Source: Rhodoplanes sp963724735
GTDB lineage: Bacteria; Pseudomonadota; Alphaproteobacteria; Rhizobiales; Xanthobacteraceae
DNA: 64,000 nucleotides
Assembly: GCA_963724735.1 (NCBI GenBank)
Contig: CAVRVX010000029.1
Location: 42,197 to 106,196, forward strand
Direction of reading: 5' to 3'
The notes beneath the pieces are model-generated. The model was not told the DNA's origin, searched no databases, and saw nothing but the letters and a program-made list of their open reading frames with translations. A program made the translations under genes and the position numbers. This document shows positions 43,272 through 50,584 of this stretch, in pieces. How positions within the stretch are numbered: the stretch's first letter is position 1; each line of letters starts with the position of its first letter.

Positions 43272-43478
43272 TTTGTTTTGCGTGTCGCGTTTGACGATCT
43301 CTTTGATGAGTTCGCGCGCGATCATGAGCGCGACGCTGCGCTCGCTCGAATAGGGACCTTTCATGCCGTGCAGGTCGCCGAAGCGCGACGTGCGTCCGAA
43401 GTACCAGCCCTTGCCCGTGCGCTCGACCGTATAGTCGGCGAGAGCGTAAATGCGGCGTCCGTTTGCTGTCCTGCGCAT
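43260..43478 (-). CDS. Conserved 72-residue plasmid/island protein
   Basis: Contains YALADYTVERTGKGWYFGRT, HGMKGPYSSERSVALMIAREL and a basic end. Short proteins of this pattern occur on plasmids and islands of alphaproteobacteria; function unknown. It starts two bases after the stop of the DUF3768 remnant upstream, so the two formed an operon. Its last 23 codons are duplicated at 41988-42066. Confidence 0.65.
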   Translation of the reverse strand: MRRTANGRRIYALADYTVERTGKGWYFGRTSRFGDLHGMKGPYSSERSVALMIARELIKEIVKRDTQNKLPA

Positions 43479-43480
43479 GG

Positions 43481-43580
43481 TCAGTACTCCGAGGCGAGCA
43501 TGATGGTCATCACGCGCGTGGTTTTGTCCGGATTGCTCGGGTCTTCGCTCCCGTACTGCATGTCGCGGTCGTAGTAGATC
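43481..43580 (-). pseudogene. C-terminal remnant of a DUF3768 gene, cut by an IS110 element
   Basis: About 32 codons ending YYDRDMQYGSEDPSNPDKTT then RVMTIMLASEY, the same end as the complete DUF3768 gene at 45083-45421. The reading frame is lost at about 43580, where the IS110 left end begins, and the 5' half is not found on the other side. Confidence 0.75.
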
Positions 43581-43652
43581 CTATGAAGCGGACGGGCCAC
43601 GAATCGTGGCCTGCTGAGTGGTCGCCGAGGTGACCAGCAAGGGATTCCGCTC
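43581..43652 (+). other. IS110 left non-coding end with two hairpins
   Basis: 72 bases before the transposase gene. Stem 1: GGCCAC-GAATC-GTGGCC (43595-43611). Stem 2: TGGTC/GACCA (43619-43636). IS110-family elements carry a structured guide (bridge) RNA in a non-coding end; this region, or the long 3' end, is the place to look for it. Confidence 0.4.
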
Positions 43653-44792
43653 ATGACAACCGAATTCGCCGTCAATGACGTGTGTTGCGTAGCGCTCGAA
43701 CTAAGCAAATCGACGTGGGTCTGTGCGTTCGCTCCACCGGAGAGCGGACGGGCAAGTGTTCATCGGATGAGAGCTGGTGACGTAGATCGCCTGATCAGCG
43801 TTTTGGAAGCTGGGCGCGCGCGAGCGATGGGTGACAGGTCGCGTGCGCTTGAGATCGTGCTTTGTTATGAAGTCGGATACGACGGCTTTTGGCTGGCACG
43901 TTTGCTGATTGCCCGCGGTATTTACACGATTGTGTTCGACCCGGCGAGCTTTCTCAAACCACGTCGAGGCCGACTGGCGAAGACTGATCGGCTTGATGCC
44001 GAGGAGATGACCCGAATCCTTCGAACCTGGCTTTCGGGTGATCGTGCGGTTGCCACGGCCGTGCGCATTCCGACCGTCGAGGAGGAGGATGCCAAGCGCA
44101 TTGAGCGCGAGCGCAAGAACTTGGTTGAGGAACGGACTCGTATCGTCGGACGGATCAAGGGGCTGCTCGCCTTGCACGGCATTTGGCTTAGCAGCAAGCG
44201 AATTGGGAAAGGGCTGCTCGGTCGCCTCGATACCATGATAACCGGTGACGGTCGGCCGCTGCCACCATTCCTGCGTCGCGACATTGGACGCATGATCCAG
44301 CATTACAAGTTCATCTGCGATCAAATTGCGGAGGTCGAAGCGGATCGCAAGACAGCTCTCAATGACGAAGCGAGTTCCTTTCCACAGCGCGACAAGGTGC
44401 GGCGTTTGACCACTCTTGGAGCGGTCGGTGTGACGACCGCGACCGTTCTCGTTGCCGAGGTGTTCCATCGATCTTTCGAAACGCGACGGCACCTTGCGTC
44501 ATTCATCGGACTTGCGCCGAGTCCATACGCCAGTGGCGATGTAAGTCGAGATCGCGGAATCAACAAAGCGGGGACGAAGCTCGCGCGCCAGACGCTTGTC
44601 GAACTCGCTTGGTTCTGGCTTCGCTACCAGCCGAACAGCAAACTCGCCCGTTGGTGGCACGAGCGGTTCGGGAATATGGGCATGCGAGGCAGGAAGGTTG
44701 GCATCGTCGCTCTGGCCCGCAAACTGGCGATCGCCCTGTGGCGGTTCGTCGAGCAGGGTGTCATACCGGAAGGCGCGACGCTCAAGGCCTAA
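43653..44792 (+). CDS. IS110-family recombinase/transposase
   Basis: 379 residues. DEDD-type N-terminal domain (ALELSKSTWVCAFA, EVGYDGFWLARLL, AKTDRLDAEEM), central coiled coil, and the Transposase_20 C-terminal domain with the serine region ASFIGLAPSPYASGD and GTKLARQTLVELAW. IS110 elements do not make ordinary inverted-repeat ends, so the element borders are not fixed here. Seems intact. Confidence 0.9.
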   Translation: MTTEFAVNDVCCVALELSKSTWVCAFAPPESGRASVHRMRAGDVDRLISVLEAGRARAMGDRSRALEIVLCYEVGYDGFWLARLLIARGIYTIVFDPASFLKPRRGRLAKTDRLDAEEMTRILRTWLSGDRAVATAVRIPTVEEEDAKRIERERKNLVEERTRIVGRIKGLLALHGIWLSSKRIGKGLLGRLDTMITGDGRPLPPFLRRDIGRMIQHYKFICDQIAEVEADRKTALNDEASSFPQRDKVRRLTTLGAVGVTTATVLVAEVFHRSFETRRHLASFIGLAPSPYASGDVSRDRGINKAGTKLARQTLVELAWFWLRYQPNSKLARWWHERFGNMGMRGRKVGIVALARKLAIALWRFVEQGVIPEGATLKA

Positions 44793-45045
44793 CAACAACG
44801 GATCAAAATTCGAGAGCTTGCCGCTACTTCGGCAAGGCGGGCTGGCGACCGGGAAGATTGATGGCTCTCTGAAGCCCAGTAGTAGTTTGGTCGTTACCCG
44901 CGCCTTTCAGGCTCCGGCTTACGTGAATAGCAATTGTGGTACAAGGGCGATGGCCTTCGACCGGATACAAGTCAATGCGCTGGTGCGCATGATCACGGCC
45001 GCAGCAGGAACGGTTACAATTCGGGGTGCCACGTACACAAAAGAA
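44793..45045. other. IS110 right non-coding end and spacer
   Basis: Holds a hairpin CTTGCCG/CGGCAAG near 44820 and, further right, a 36-codon frame (ATG 44950, ends 45060: MAFDRIQVNALVRMITAAAG...) with AAGGG just upstream. The frame could be a tiny gene or the tail of a gene cut by the insertion. The exact right end of the IS is not visible. Confidence 0.35.
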
Positions 45046-45067
45046 ACCCCGCCATTTTAATGCGGGG
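45046..45067 (-). terminator. Terminator of the DUF3768 gene
   Basis: On the minus strand CCCCGC-ATTAAAATG-GCGGGG followed by TTTCTTTT, 16 bases after the DUF3768 stop. Confidence 0.8.
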
Positions 45068-45082
45068 CAGTTTGTCTTCAAG

Positions 45083-45421
45083 TCAGTACTCGCTGGCAAG
45101 CATGATCGTCAACACTCGGGTGACGACAGGTTCTCCGCTTTTGTCCTTGACTCCTGGCTCCTCATACAAGTCGATTTTCCAGAAGAACTTGCGGCCCCAG
45201 AGATCGAAGCTGCCGAAGTCGTGCTCACCGTACGGGTCGTTGTCTTCGGTGAACGTCGGCGAAGGTCGCGGCTTCCTTTGGAGCGCCGCCGCCTTCACCA
45301 TGTCGGGAAGTGCATCGACGCCGGTCGTCATCACGACCTTGCCGCCAGAGAAGGTTCGGTGGAAGGCGTCGTTGAGGTCGCGGATGCGCGCCGTCTTTGC
45401 GGTTTGTGAAAGAGCTTGCAT
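45083..45421 (-). CDS. DUF3768 family protein
   Basis: 112 residues from the ATG at 45421 with GGAGGA seven bases upstream. Family marks: DLNDAFHRTFSGGKVVMTTG, DNDPYGEHDFGSFDLWGRKF, KIDLYE and VLTIMLASEY. DUF3768 proteins are common on alphaproteobacterial plasmids and conjugative elements; function unknown. A truncated paralogue lies at 43481-43580. Confidence 0.85.
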   Translation of the reverse strand: MQALSQTAKTARIRDLNDAFHRTFSGGKVVMTTGVDALPDMVKAAALQRKPRPSPTFTEDNDPYGEHDFGSFDLWGRKFFWKIDLYEEPGVKDKSGEPVVTRVLTIMLASEY

Positions 45422-45735
45422 GGAGTCCTCCGTCCAGCTGGCCGACATCCGAAAGCGGGTGCCGGCGTGCGGGACGGAGGGGCTGAAACTATTTTACCTC
45501 AGCCGGTCACGTTATGTTGTAGGCGCGACGCATCGCGGTCACAGTGCGGCAATACAAGTGTCGTCGCCCCGGAATAGATGCATGTAAGGTATTTTCAGGG
45601 CACCAACAGTCATACCAAAAACATCTTTGTGGTTGGGACTGGACCAATCGAAGCTGAAAATTCGTCTAAGAAATTAAACGCGCACGCGCCGCTTCGAGCC
45701 TTTAGCACTTACAACTCAGACACTCAGGAGCAGTC
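45422..45735. promoter_or_regulatory. Divergent spacer between DUF3768 and phasin genes
   Basis: 314 bases without a gene. The phasin ribosome site (CAGGAG) is at its right end. An AT-rich element, TAAAAT on the minus strand near 45493, could be the -10 of the DUF3768 promoter. No clear operator. Confidence 0.35.
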
Positions 45736-46251
45736 ATGAACCCCCGTTCTGACCTTGCGACAGAAATGACTGAAGATAATAGCCGTGTTGCATCGGAGCA
45801 CATGCACGAAAACATGCGAACGGCAGGTGATACCACAGCGCAGGTTTGCGCTGGAATTATTATCCGGAATGCCGGAACCGTTCAGCAGGCACTTCAATCA
45901 GGCGCAGAGATCGCTGTGCGGATGACCGACTACTCGGCCGCTAATATCAACGCCATTGTGAAGTCCAACGTCGACGACCTCGTCGAAGTGACGCCGACCA
46001 TGTCGCGCGACTGTGTGCGTTTTGCCCAGGAGGGCATCGAGCATGGTTTTGACCGGTTCAGATGTTTGCTGGAATACCGCGCGCCTCAGCATCTTGCCGA
46101 TTTCCAGGAAGAAGTCGTGCGAGGCAGTCTTGACGCGTTTCTCGGGTACGCACAGCGCATCAGCGAGGAGTCCGTGCGTATGGCAGACGAGCTGATACGA
46201 ACGAAAGCGATAGAATGGACTGACGACGGATGGCTACAGCGGGCTGCCTGA
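45736..46251 (+). CDS. Phasin family protein
   Basis: 171 residues from ATG 45736 with AGGAG seven bases upstream. Mostly amphipathic helix with phasin signs: AGTVQQALQSGAEIAVRMTD and DFQEEVVRGSLDAFLGYAQR. Phasins coat polyhydroxybutyrate granules. No polymer synthesis gene is nearby; it appears to be cargo of the island. Confidence 0.75.
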   Translation: MNPRSDLATEMTEDNSRVASEHMHENMRTAGDTTAQVCAGIIIRNAGTVQQALQSGAEIAVRMTDYSAANINAIVKSNVDDLVEVTPTMSRDCVRFAQEGIEHGFDRFRCLLEYRAPQHLADFQEEVVRGSLDAFLGYAQRISEESVRMADELIRTKAIEWTDDGWLQRAA

Positions 46252-46318
46252 CTGTCTCTTTGAAAGGTCGAGGTCTGGCGCCATGGTAGCAAAAGAAAAG
46301 AGCCGTCGGGACTGCCGG

Positions 46319-46487
46319 CGGAATAGGCGCGGTGCGTCGGTTGGCGCGGTTCTTTGTCCGCCATGGGAACACTCCTTCGAGCGGTTGCGGTGTCCTGCGC
46401 GAGCAGGCACCGGGGACGCACGGCCTGGTGCCTGCCAGCGAGGGATCGCAGCTCGAAGGAATGGCGGAGACTGCGGACAGGATATGC
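46319..46487 (-). pseudogene. Truncated copy 1 of the MADKEP gene with its leader
   Basis: ATG at 46364 and only about 15 codons (MADKEPRQPTHRAYS) before the sequence diverges, plus about 120 bases of leader. The whole block matches 48849-49018 with few differences, including the hairpin GCAGGCACC/GGTGCCTGC (46403-46435). Confidence 0.75.
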
Positions 46488-46630
46488 GGGAACAGCAGTT
46501 CGTCAAGGAAGGAAGCGGCGGCAGCGCGCGGCCAAGCGCTCAGCGCGCCATCGTCGGCCGTCACTCGCTGGCAATAGTTTGCCGTCGTTAGACCGTTTGG
46601 CTGTGCATGCGACGGGTTGGTATGATGAGT

Positions 46631-46858
46631 CTAGAAATCGCGCGCCGTTACCTGGACTTCCTTGTTGCTGAGGGAGGCGTCGATTGCGACCGCAACGTTG
46701 GCGCACAGGAGACTGCGACCGTCACCCTTTAGCACCTTGATGGTTTCTTGCACAATCCGATTTCCCTCCGTAGTGGACGGGTAGTAGTTCTTGAAATACA
46801 AGATCGTGTGCAGAGCTTGAATGATCTTTTCGATATCCTGGTTCCAGTTTTCGGTCAT
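46631..46858 (-). CDS. Hypothetical 75-residue protein
   Basis: From ATG 46858, GGAG nine bases upstream. MTENWNQDIEKIIQALHTIL, then GNRIVQETIKVLKGDG and a C-terminus VAIDASLSNKEVQVTARDF. Looks like a genuine small soluble protein; no family recognised. Confidence 0.5.
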   Translation of the reverse strand: MTENWNQDIEKIIQALHTILYFKNYYPSTTEGNRIVQETIKVLKGDGRSLLCANVAVAIDASLSNKEVQVTARDF

Positions 46859-46976
46859 TTTCCAGTTCTCCATTCGTCGACTTCCCCGGAAGGCACCACT
46901 CATTCACCATACCACAGGGTCAACGGCCCGCGCGCGGCATTAGGCTCGCGCGTGCGCCTTCAAAGGAAGGCCCCAA

Positions 46977-47177
46977 CTAAATGAGTTGAACAGCGCGGCC
47001 GTTGCCATCCCCCCACTCATGCGTAAGCGGATTGCTCGCGCGCAGCTCGTGGCGCGTGGCGAAGAGGAAAAGCGCCGCGCCCATGCTGTTGGGGACATGC
47101 AGTTGGCGTAGCGCCTCCATCATCGACTGCATCCGGTGATGGTCGGTCGTCACGGCGAGCACGCGAAAGGAACGGGC
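46977..47177 (-). pseudogene. Copy 1 of the replication-relaxation protein C-terminus
   Basis: About 65 codons: FRVLAVTTDHHRMQSMMEAL, ALFLFATRHELRASNPLTHE, then stop. Matches copies at 47703 and 49837. The pattern FRVLTVTT...LF.FTT...W fits the C-terminus of plasmid replication-relaxation proteins. No N-terminal part is present. Confidence 0.6.
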
Positions 47178-47250
47178 TCAAGCGCGCTCCTTTTTTGAGG
47201 CGCTCGACGCGGACTTAAATTTGAATCGCTCGATTACGCGCCCACGCGCC
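47178..47250 (-). pseudogene. Decayed tail of the coiled-coil gene at 50585
   Basis: The bases AGGCGCTCGACGCGGACTT recur with one change at the 3' end of the intact coiled-coil gene (near 50607). Frames are broken by small indels. It abuts the replication-relaxation fragment, so two remnants were fused here. Confidence 0.5.
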
Positions 47251-47330
47251 GTTCAAAGTGCGCGAGGCAAGTCAGCCATCAGAGTTCAGCCCCGGGGGTT
47301 GTAAAGTGGCAAATCGTCCCCATGTATAGA

Positions 47331-47451
47331 AGACGCAGCTAAGCAGAGCACAGCGTAGCCCATCGCAGCATAAACAAAGCAAAGCAGGCAGAGCAGAGCC
47401 CAGCTTAGCGAAGCAGGAAAGCCAGTTTTCCTCAAAGGAGACTGGCTTTTC
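47331..47451 (+). ncRNA. Predicted small RNA 1 containing phased AGC pentamers
   Basis: A non-coding stretch between a weak promoter-like sequence (TTGTAA at 47299, TGTATA at 47323, 18-base spacer) and a terminator hairpin (AAAGCCAGT/ACTGGCTTT, 47418-47449, then T). Its body is the pentamer array listed separately. A unit of five bases cannot encode a stable frame, so an RNA or DNA role is more likely. No known RNA family recognised. Confidence 0.4.
47337..47416 (+). repeat. Array of phased AGCNN pentamers
   Basis: AGC begins at 47337, 47342, 47347, 47352, 47357, 47367, 47392, 47397, 47402, 47407 and 47412, all in one 5-base register. The positions in between (47362, 47372, 47377, 47382, 47387) hold near matches (ATC, AAA, AAG, AAG, GGC), two of them with AGC shifted by one base. 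Sixteen units in about 80 bases. Confidence 0.75.
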
Positions 47452-47478
47452 GATCTAAGGTGATTTTCAGGTCCTAAT

Positions 47479-47508
47479 TTGACTTTGGACTAATTATTTG
47501 TTTATGCT
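47479..47508 (+). promoter_or_regulatory. Sigma-70-type promoter of small RNA 2
   Basis: TTGACT (47479-47484), 18-base AT-rich spacer, TATGCT (47503-47508). Good match to -35 and -10 consensus, pointing right. Confidence 0.6.
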
Positions 47509-47514
47509 GCTACA

Positions 47515-47596
47515 GCGGCTGAGCCTCATACCCTCGTGCTATACATGGGCGACGCCCCAGAGAGCCCCGTTTCGCGAGCGGGGCTCTCTGCTTTTT
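47515..47596 (+). ncRNA. Predicted small RNA 2
   Basis: About 82 bases from the expected start after the promoter to a textbook terminator: CAGAGAGCCCCG - TTTCGCGAG - CGGGGCTCTCTG (12 perfect pairs, 47558-47590) then CTTTTT. No protein-like frame. A second hairpin (CCGCC/GGCGG) follows. Lies directly downstream of small RNA 1. Confidence 0.55.
47558..47596 (+). terminator. Rho-independent terminator of small RNA 2
   Basis: Twelve-pair GC-rich stem, 9-base loop, then CTTTTT. Confidence 0.85.
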
Positions 47597-47702
47597 AAGG
47601 GCCGCCTCAGTTGGCGGCCTCAGCCTTTACCATTCTCGGCGGTCTATGCTTTAAAGTGTATGATAGAAAATAAGCAGTACCTTTATTATACATAATAAAT
47701 GG

Positions 47703-47960
47703 TCAGATCAGCCGAACACGCCGGAGGTTGCCGTCGAGCCACTCGTGCGCAAGCGGATCGCTTGCGCGCAACTCGTCGCGGGTCGTGAAGAAGAAGAGGG
47801 GAGCGCCGGGGCTGTGCGGGACATGCAAGCGGCGCAGCGCTTCCATCATCGACTGCATGCGGTACTGGTCGGTCGTGACCGTGAGGACCCGGAAGGTCTT
47901 CCAGCCGAAATGCTTCTCATGCTGTTTTCCGGCATACGCGGTGAGATAGGCGCGGTGCGG
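47703..47960 (-). pseudogene. Copy 2 of the replication-relaxation protein C-terminus
   Basis: About 85 codons: AYAGKQHEKHFGWKTFRVLT, VTTDQYRMQSMMEALRRLHV, APLFFFTTRDELRASDPLAH, then stop. The frame remains open further upstream to 48206 but that part runs antisense through the toxin pair and is not protein-like. Longest of the three copies. Confidence 0.65.
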
Positions 47961-48053
47961 AAGCGGGGTGGCGGACTCGGGTAGAAATGATCTTGGCTTC
48001 ACCCCACATCTCGGTTGTGTGGTGGAACTGAGCCGATTTGGTATAATGCCGTC

Positions 48054-48284
48054 ATGACAAGAGATCAGGTAAAGGAAATTCTGGATCGCGTGATGAGCTG
48101 GCCGGCTGCCCGGCAAGCCGATGTGGCCCGCATTGTCGAGGTCATGGAAGAGCAGGACAGCAGCCCGCTGCGAATGAGCGATGAAGACGCCGCCGAGGTG
48201 CAACACCGGCTTGCTGAGCGGAATCCGAAGACGATTTCGTTTGCCGAATTCAGCGAACGCCTGCGACGCCGGTACGGCGTATGA
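48054..48284 (+). CDS. Antitoxin of a ParE-type pair
   Basis: 76 residues from ATG 48054. Helical, with MTRDQVKEILDRVMSWPAAR and, at the C-terminus, ISFAEFSERLRRRYGV. It overlaps the toxin by four bases. TATAAT lies 12 bases before the ATG, so the leader is very short. No strong DNA-binding motif at the N-terminus. Confidence 0.75.
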   Translation: MTRDQVKEILDRVMSWPAARQADVARIVEVMEEQDSSPLRMSDEDAAEVQHRLAERNPKTISFAEFSERLRRRYGV

Positions 48285-48568
48285 AGCTCACCGTCCGCGA
48301 GTCGGCGGAGGATGACCTTGATCGAATATTTGCATGGATCGCGAAGGATCATCCTCGCGCCGCAGCGGAGATGGTCTCCCGCATTCGGGATCGGATCGGC
48401 GTGCTCGAAGCAAACAATCTGGCGCACATGGGGCGGCCCGGTCTCGTCCCGGGAACGCGCGAGTTGATCGAGTTTCCATACATCATCGTGTACACGGTCG
48501 ACGACGACCGGCGAGAAGTGAGTATCGTGGCGATCGTGCATGGGGCCCAGGATCGCGGGCGCGAGTAG
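48281..48568 (+). CDS. RelE/ParE-family toxin
   Basis: 95 residues. VRESAEDDLDRIFAWIAKDH, IGVLEANNLAHMGRPGLVPG, TRELIEFPYIIVYTVDD and VSIVAIVHGAQDR match the ParE group, which poisons gyrase or, in RelE, cuts mRNA on ribosomes. Its ending VHGAQDR is typical. Followed by a strong terminator. Confidence 0.87.
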   Translation: MKLTVRESAEDDLDRIFAWIAKDHPRAAAEMVSRIRDRIGVLEANNLAHMGRPGLVPGTRELIEFPYIIVYTVDDDRREVSIVAIVHGAQDRGRE

Positions 48569-48891
48569 CGGAACAGAGAGCGAGCCCCGGCGATTTGCGC
48601 GGGGCTCGTTGGGGCTGCCGATCTGCGGCGCTGGCCGCCTTGAGTGCGGCTGGCGGGCTTCGACTGCGGCGACCGTAGGGGCGTCACGTTTTCGGTCGTT
48701 TCTTCGCCCTCGGTAATCTCGCGGCAGACGATCTTGCCGTCGAGCGGGAACGCCTGCAGCATGATGTTGAAGCCGCCGTTGTCCTTGTGCGGAAACACGA
48801 GGCCGATGTTGAGCCAGTAGTCGTCCTGGCCTTCGCGCTTGATCACGGAATAGGCGCGGTGCGTCGGCTGGCGCGGTTCTTTGTCCGCCAT
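48349..48891 (-). CDS. MADKEP-family island protein (copy 2), 3' end probably run-on
   Basis: ATG 48891, AAAGGAG seven bases upstream. The first 68 residues look native (MADKEPRQPTHRAYSVIKRE, DDYWLNIGLVFPHKDNGGFN, FPLDGKIVCREITEGEE). After that the frame continues antisense through the toxin gene and its terminator with Arg/Ser/Pro-rich sequence, so the true 3' end has probably been replaced. Similar small proteins occur on plasmids of this order; function unknown. Confidence 0.5.
   Translation of the reverse strand: MADKEPRQPTHRAYSVIKREGQDDYWLNIGLVFPHKDNGGFNIMLQAFPLDGKIVCREITEGEETTENVTPLRSPQSKPASRTQGGQRRRSAAPTSPAQIAGARSLFRYSRPRSWAPCTIATILTSRRSSSTVYTMMYGNSINSRVPGTRPGRPMCARLFASSTPIRSRMRETISAAARG
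48581..48612 (+). terminator. Terminator of the toxin operon
   Basis: CGAGCCCC - GGCGATTTGCGC - GGGGCTCG then TT, 13 bases after the toxin stop. Confidence 0.7.
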
Positions 48892-49018
48892 GGGAACACT
48901 CCTTTCGAGCGGTTGCGATGTCCTGCGTGAGCAGGCACCAGGGACGCACGGCCTGGTGCCTGCCAGCGAGGTATCGCGGCTCGGGGAAAGGCGGGGACTG
49001 CCGACACTATACGCGCGG
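48892..49018 (-). promoter_or_regulatory. Duplicated leader of the MADKEP gene with hairpin
   Basis: TATAGT (minus strand, near 49008) is a likely -10. The leader carries a perfect 10-pair stem GCAGGCACCA/TGGTGCCTGC (48931-48963) before the ribosome site. The same leader, with the stem kept, occurs at 46365-46487. Confidence 0.6.
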
Positions 49019-49140
49019 TCGGCCGCGCGTCCAGCAAGGTCAGCTCAACAGTCCAAGGTCCGGTACTCGGGCATATCTCGACTTTCCAAAGACAGGCCAG
49101 TATCGTCGCAAATGACAATTATTGCCACTCGAGACATTTG

Positions 49141-49806
49141 ATGCCAAGTGAAGCCAGAAAAGCTTTTGATGCCAATGTGGCGGATGTCGATCGTCTTCTT
49201 GCACTCCATTCTACGGCCGGGGGAGCAGGTCAGGGTAGACGTTATGGATTGGAGGTCTTAAACAAATCTGCAATTGTTTTGGTTACCGCTTACTGGGAAG
49301 CGTATTGCGAAGACATTGCCGCAGAAGCCCTGGCACATATTGTCAAACACACCAAGTCGTCAAGCCTTTTGCCGGAGGAACTCAAAAAACAACTGGCCAA
49401 GGAACTCAAGGCGGCACCACACGAACTTGAAGTCTGGAAAATTGCAGACAGGGGCTGGGAAAAATATTTAAGCGATCGTCTGGAACAATTGAAGGAAAAG
49501 CGGAACCGGGAATTGAATACGCCAAAGACCGCACAAATCGATGATCTATTTTTTAAGGCACTTGGCATCAAGACAATTTCAGCGTCGTGGAAATGGAAGA
49601 GGATGTCGGCGAACCAAGCTGGGGCAAAGCTTGATAAATACGTGACCCTGCGTGGAAGCGTTGCTCATCGAGGGAGAGGTTCCACAAGTATTAAGAAGTC
49701 TCATGTAAAGGATTATTTCAATTTCATAAAGACGCTTGCGGCGAAAACCGGTGGAGCAGTTAATCTACACGTCAAGAAAATAACGGGGCGGTCGCTTTGG
49801 ACGTAG
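49141..49806 (+). CDS. RiboL-PSP-type HEPN domain protein
   Basis: 221 residues from ATG 49141. Markedly AT-richer than its neighbours. Family signs: an N-terminal helix with ANVADVDRLLALH, VLVTAYWEAYCEDIAAEAL, and the Rx4-6H motif in LRGSVAHRGRGS near residue 180. HEPN proteins of this group act as RNases in toxin or phage-defence systems. No partner (MNT, ATPase) is adjacent. Confidence 0.75.
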   Translation: MPSEARKAFDANVADVDRLLALHSTAGGAGQGRRYGLEVLNKSAIVLVTAYWEAYCEDIAAEALAHIVKHTKSSSLLPEELKKQLAKELKAAPHELEVWKIADRGWEKYLSDRLEQLKEKRNRELNTPKTAQIDDLFFKALGIKTISASWKWKRMSANQAGAKLDKYVTLRGSVAHRGRGSTSIKKSHVKDYFNFIKTLAAKTGGAVNLHVKKITGRSLWT

Positions 49807-49836
49807 GGAGGGCTGTTGAGCGCACACCTCGCCAGC

Positions 49837-50076
49837 CTAATTCAGTCGGACTGCGCGGCCGTTGCCATCCTGCCACTCATGCGTAAGCGGATTGGAAGCG
49901 CGCAGCTCGTCACGGGTCGTGAAGAAGAAGAGGGGAGCGCCGGGGCTGTGCGGGATGTGAAGCTTGCGCAGCGCCTCCATCATCGACTGCATACGGTGAT
50001 GGTCGGTCGTCACGGTGAGCACGCGAAAGGTTTTCCATCCGAATTGCCGCTCGTGCTGTTTAGCGGCATGCGCCAT
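49837..50076 (-). pseudogene. Copy 3 of the replication-relaxation protein C-terminus
   Basis: 79 codons from MAHAAKQHERQFGWKTFRVL to stop, with MEALRKLHIPHSPGAPLFFF. Nearly the same as copies 1 and 2. The upstream part of the protein is missing; the ATG at 50076 is an internal Met. Confidence 0.65.
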
Positions 50077-50115
50077 GTGACGCGGTCAGCTCGGTCGGTT
50101 CATCTCGCCCGAGAA

Positions 50116-50511
50116 TCATCCATAGGCGCGGTAGGCTGCGGTTGCGATCGCGATCCATACGAAGCTACGAACAGTCATTGCGCCGACCGTTCTTATCTCG
50201 AACGCGCCTCCAAGAAGAATATGAATTCCGAACGCAATGAACGCAGCAACTGTCGCGAAGGCGATGACCACCGACAGCTGCGCCGCCCAACGCTTCCATA
50301 GGAAAATGCCGTAGCCCGCGATAACGTACGCGAAGCCGGCTATGAAATTAAACCAGAGTACGAAGGGCACGATATTCCCGGCGGCGGCTCTCTCGGCGGG
50401 ATCGCCGAACAGGGTTTTTCCGCCAACCACGATGGTGACAACGCCGAATACCGCGGCGACCAAACCTGCCAGCGTGGCCCAGCAAGGACGACTCGATATC
50501 GTTCCAATCAC
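50116..50511 (-). CDS. Hypothetical four-helix membrane protein
   Basis: 131 residues with four hydrophobic helices (about 12-32, 45-70, 75-98, 108-126), for example LAGLVAAVFGVVTIVVGG and FNFIAGFAYVIAGYGIFLW. Compact topology typical of small inner-membrane proteins; family not recognised. Confidence 0.6.
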   Translation of the reverse strand: MIGTISSRPCWATLAGLVAAVFGVVTIVVGGKTLFGDPAERAAAGNIVPFVLWFNFIAGFAYVIAGYGIFLWKRWAAQLSVVIAFATVAAFIAFGIHILLGGAFEIRTVGAMTVRSFVWIAIATAAYRAYG

Positions 50512-50584
50512 GGGCTATCGTACTCCTACGGTAGGGTCAGGAGGTGTGCGACGGCGTACCCATCGAGCGTCAAAAGTGCCCTCC

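Noticed and set aside
47337..47416. CRISPR-like array at the AGC pentamers
   Set aside because: Repeat unit is five bases without spacers of constant length; no cas genes in the window.
48015..48053. Extra 13 codons at the N-terminus of the ParE-pair antitoxin
   Set aside because: They would include the TATAAT promoter element; ATG 48054 is the better start.
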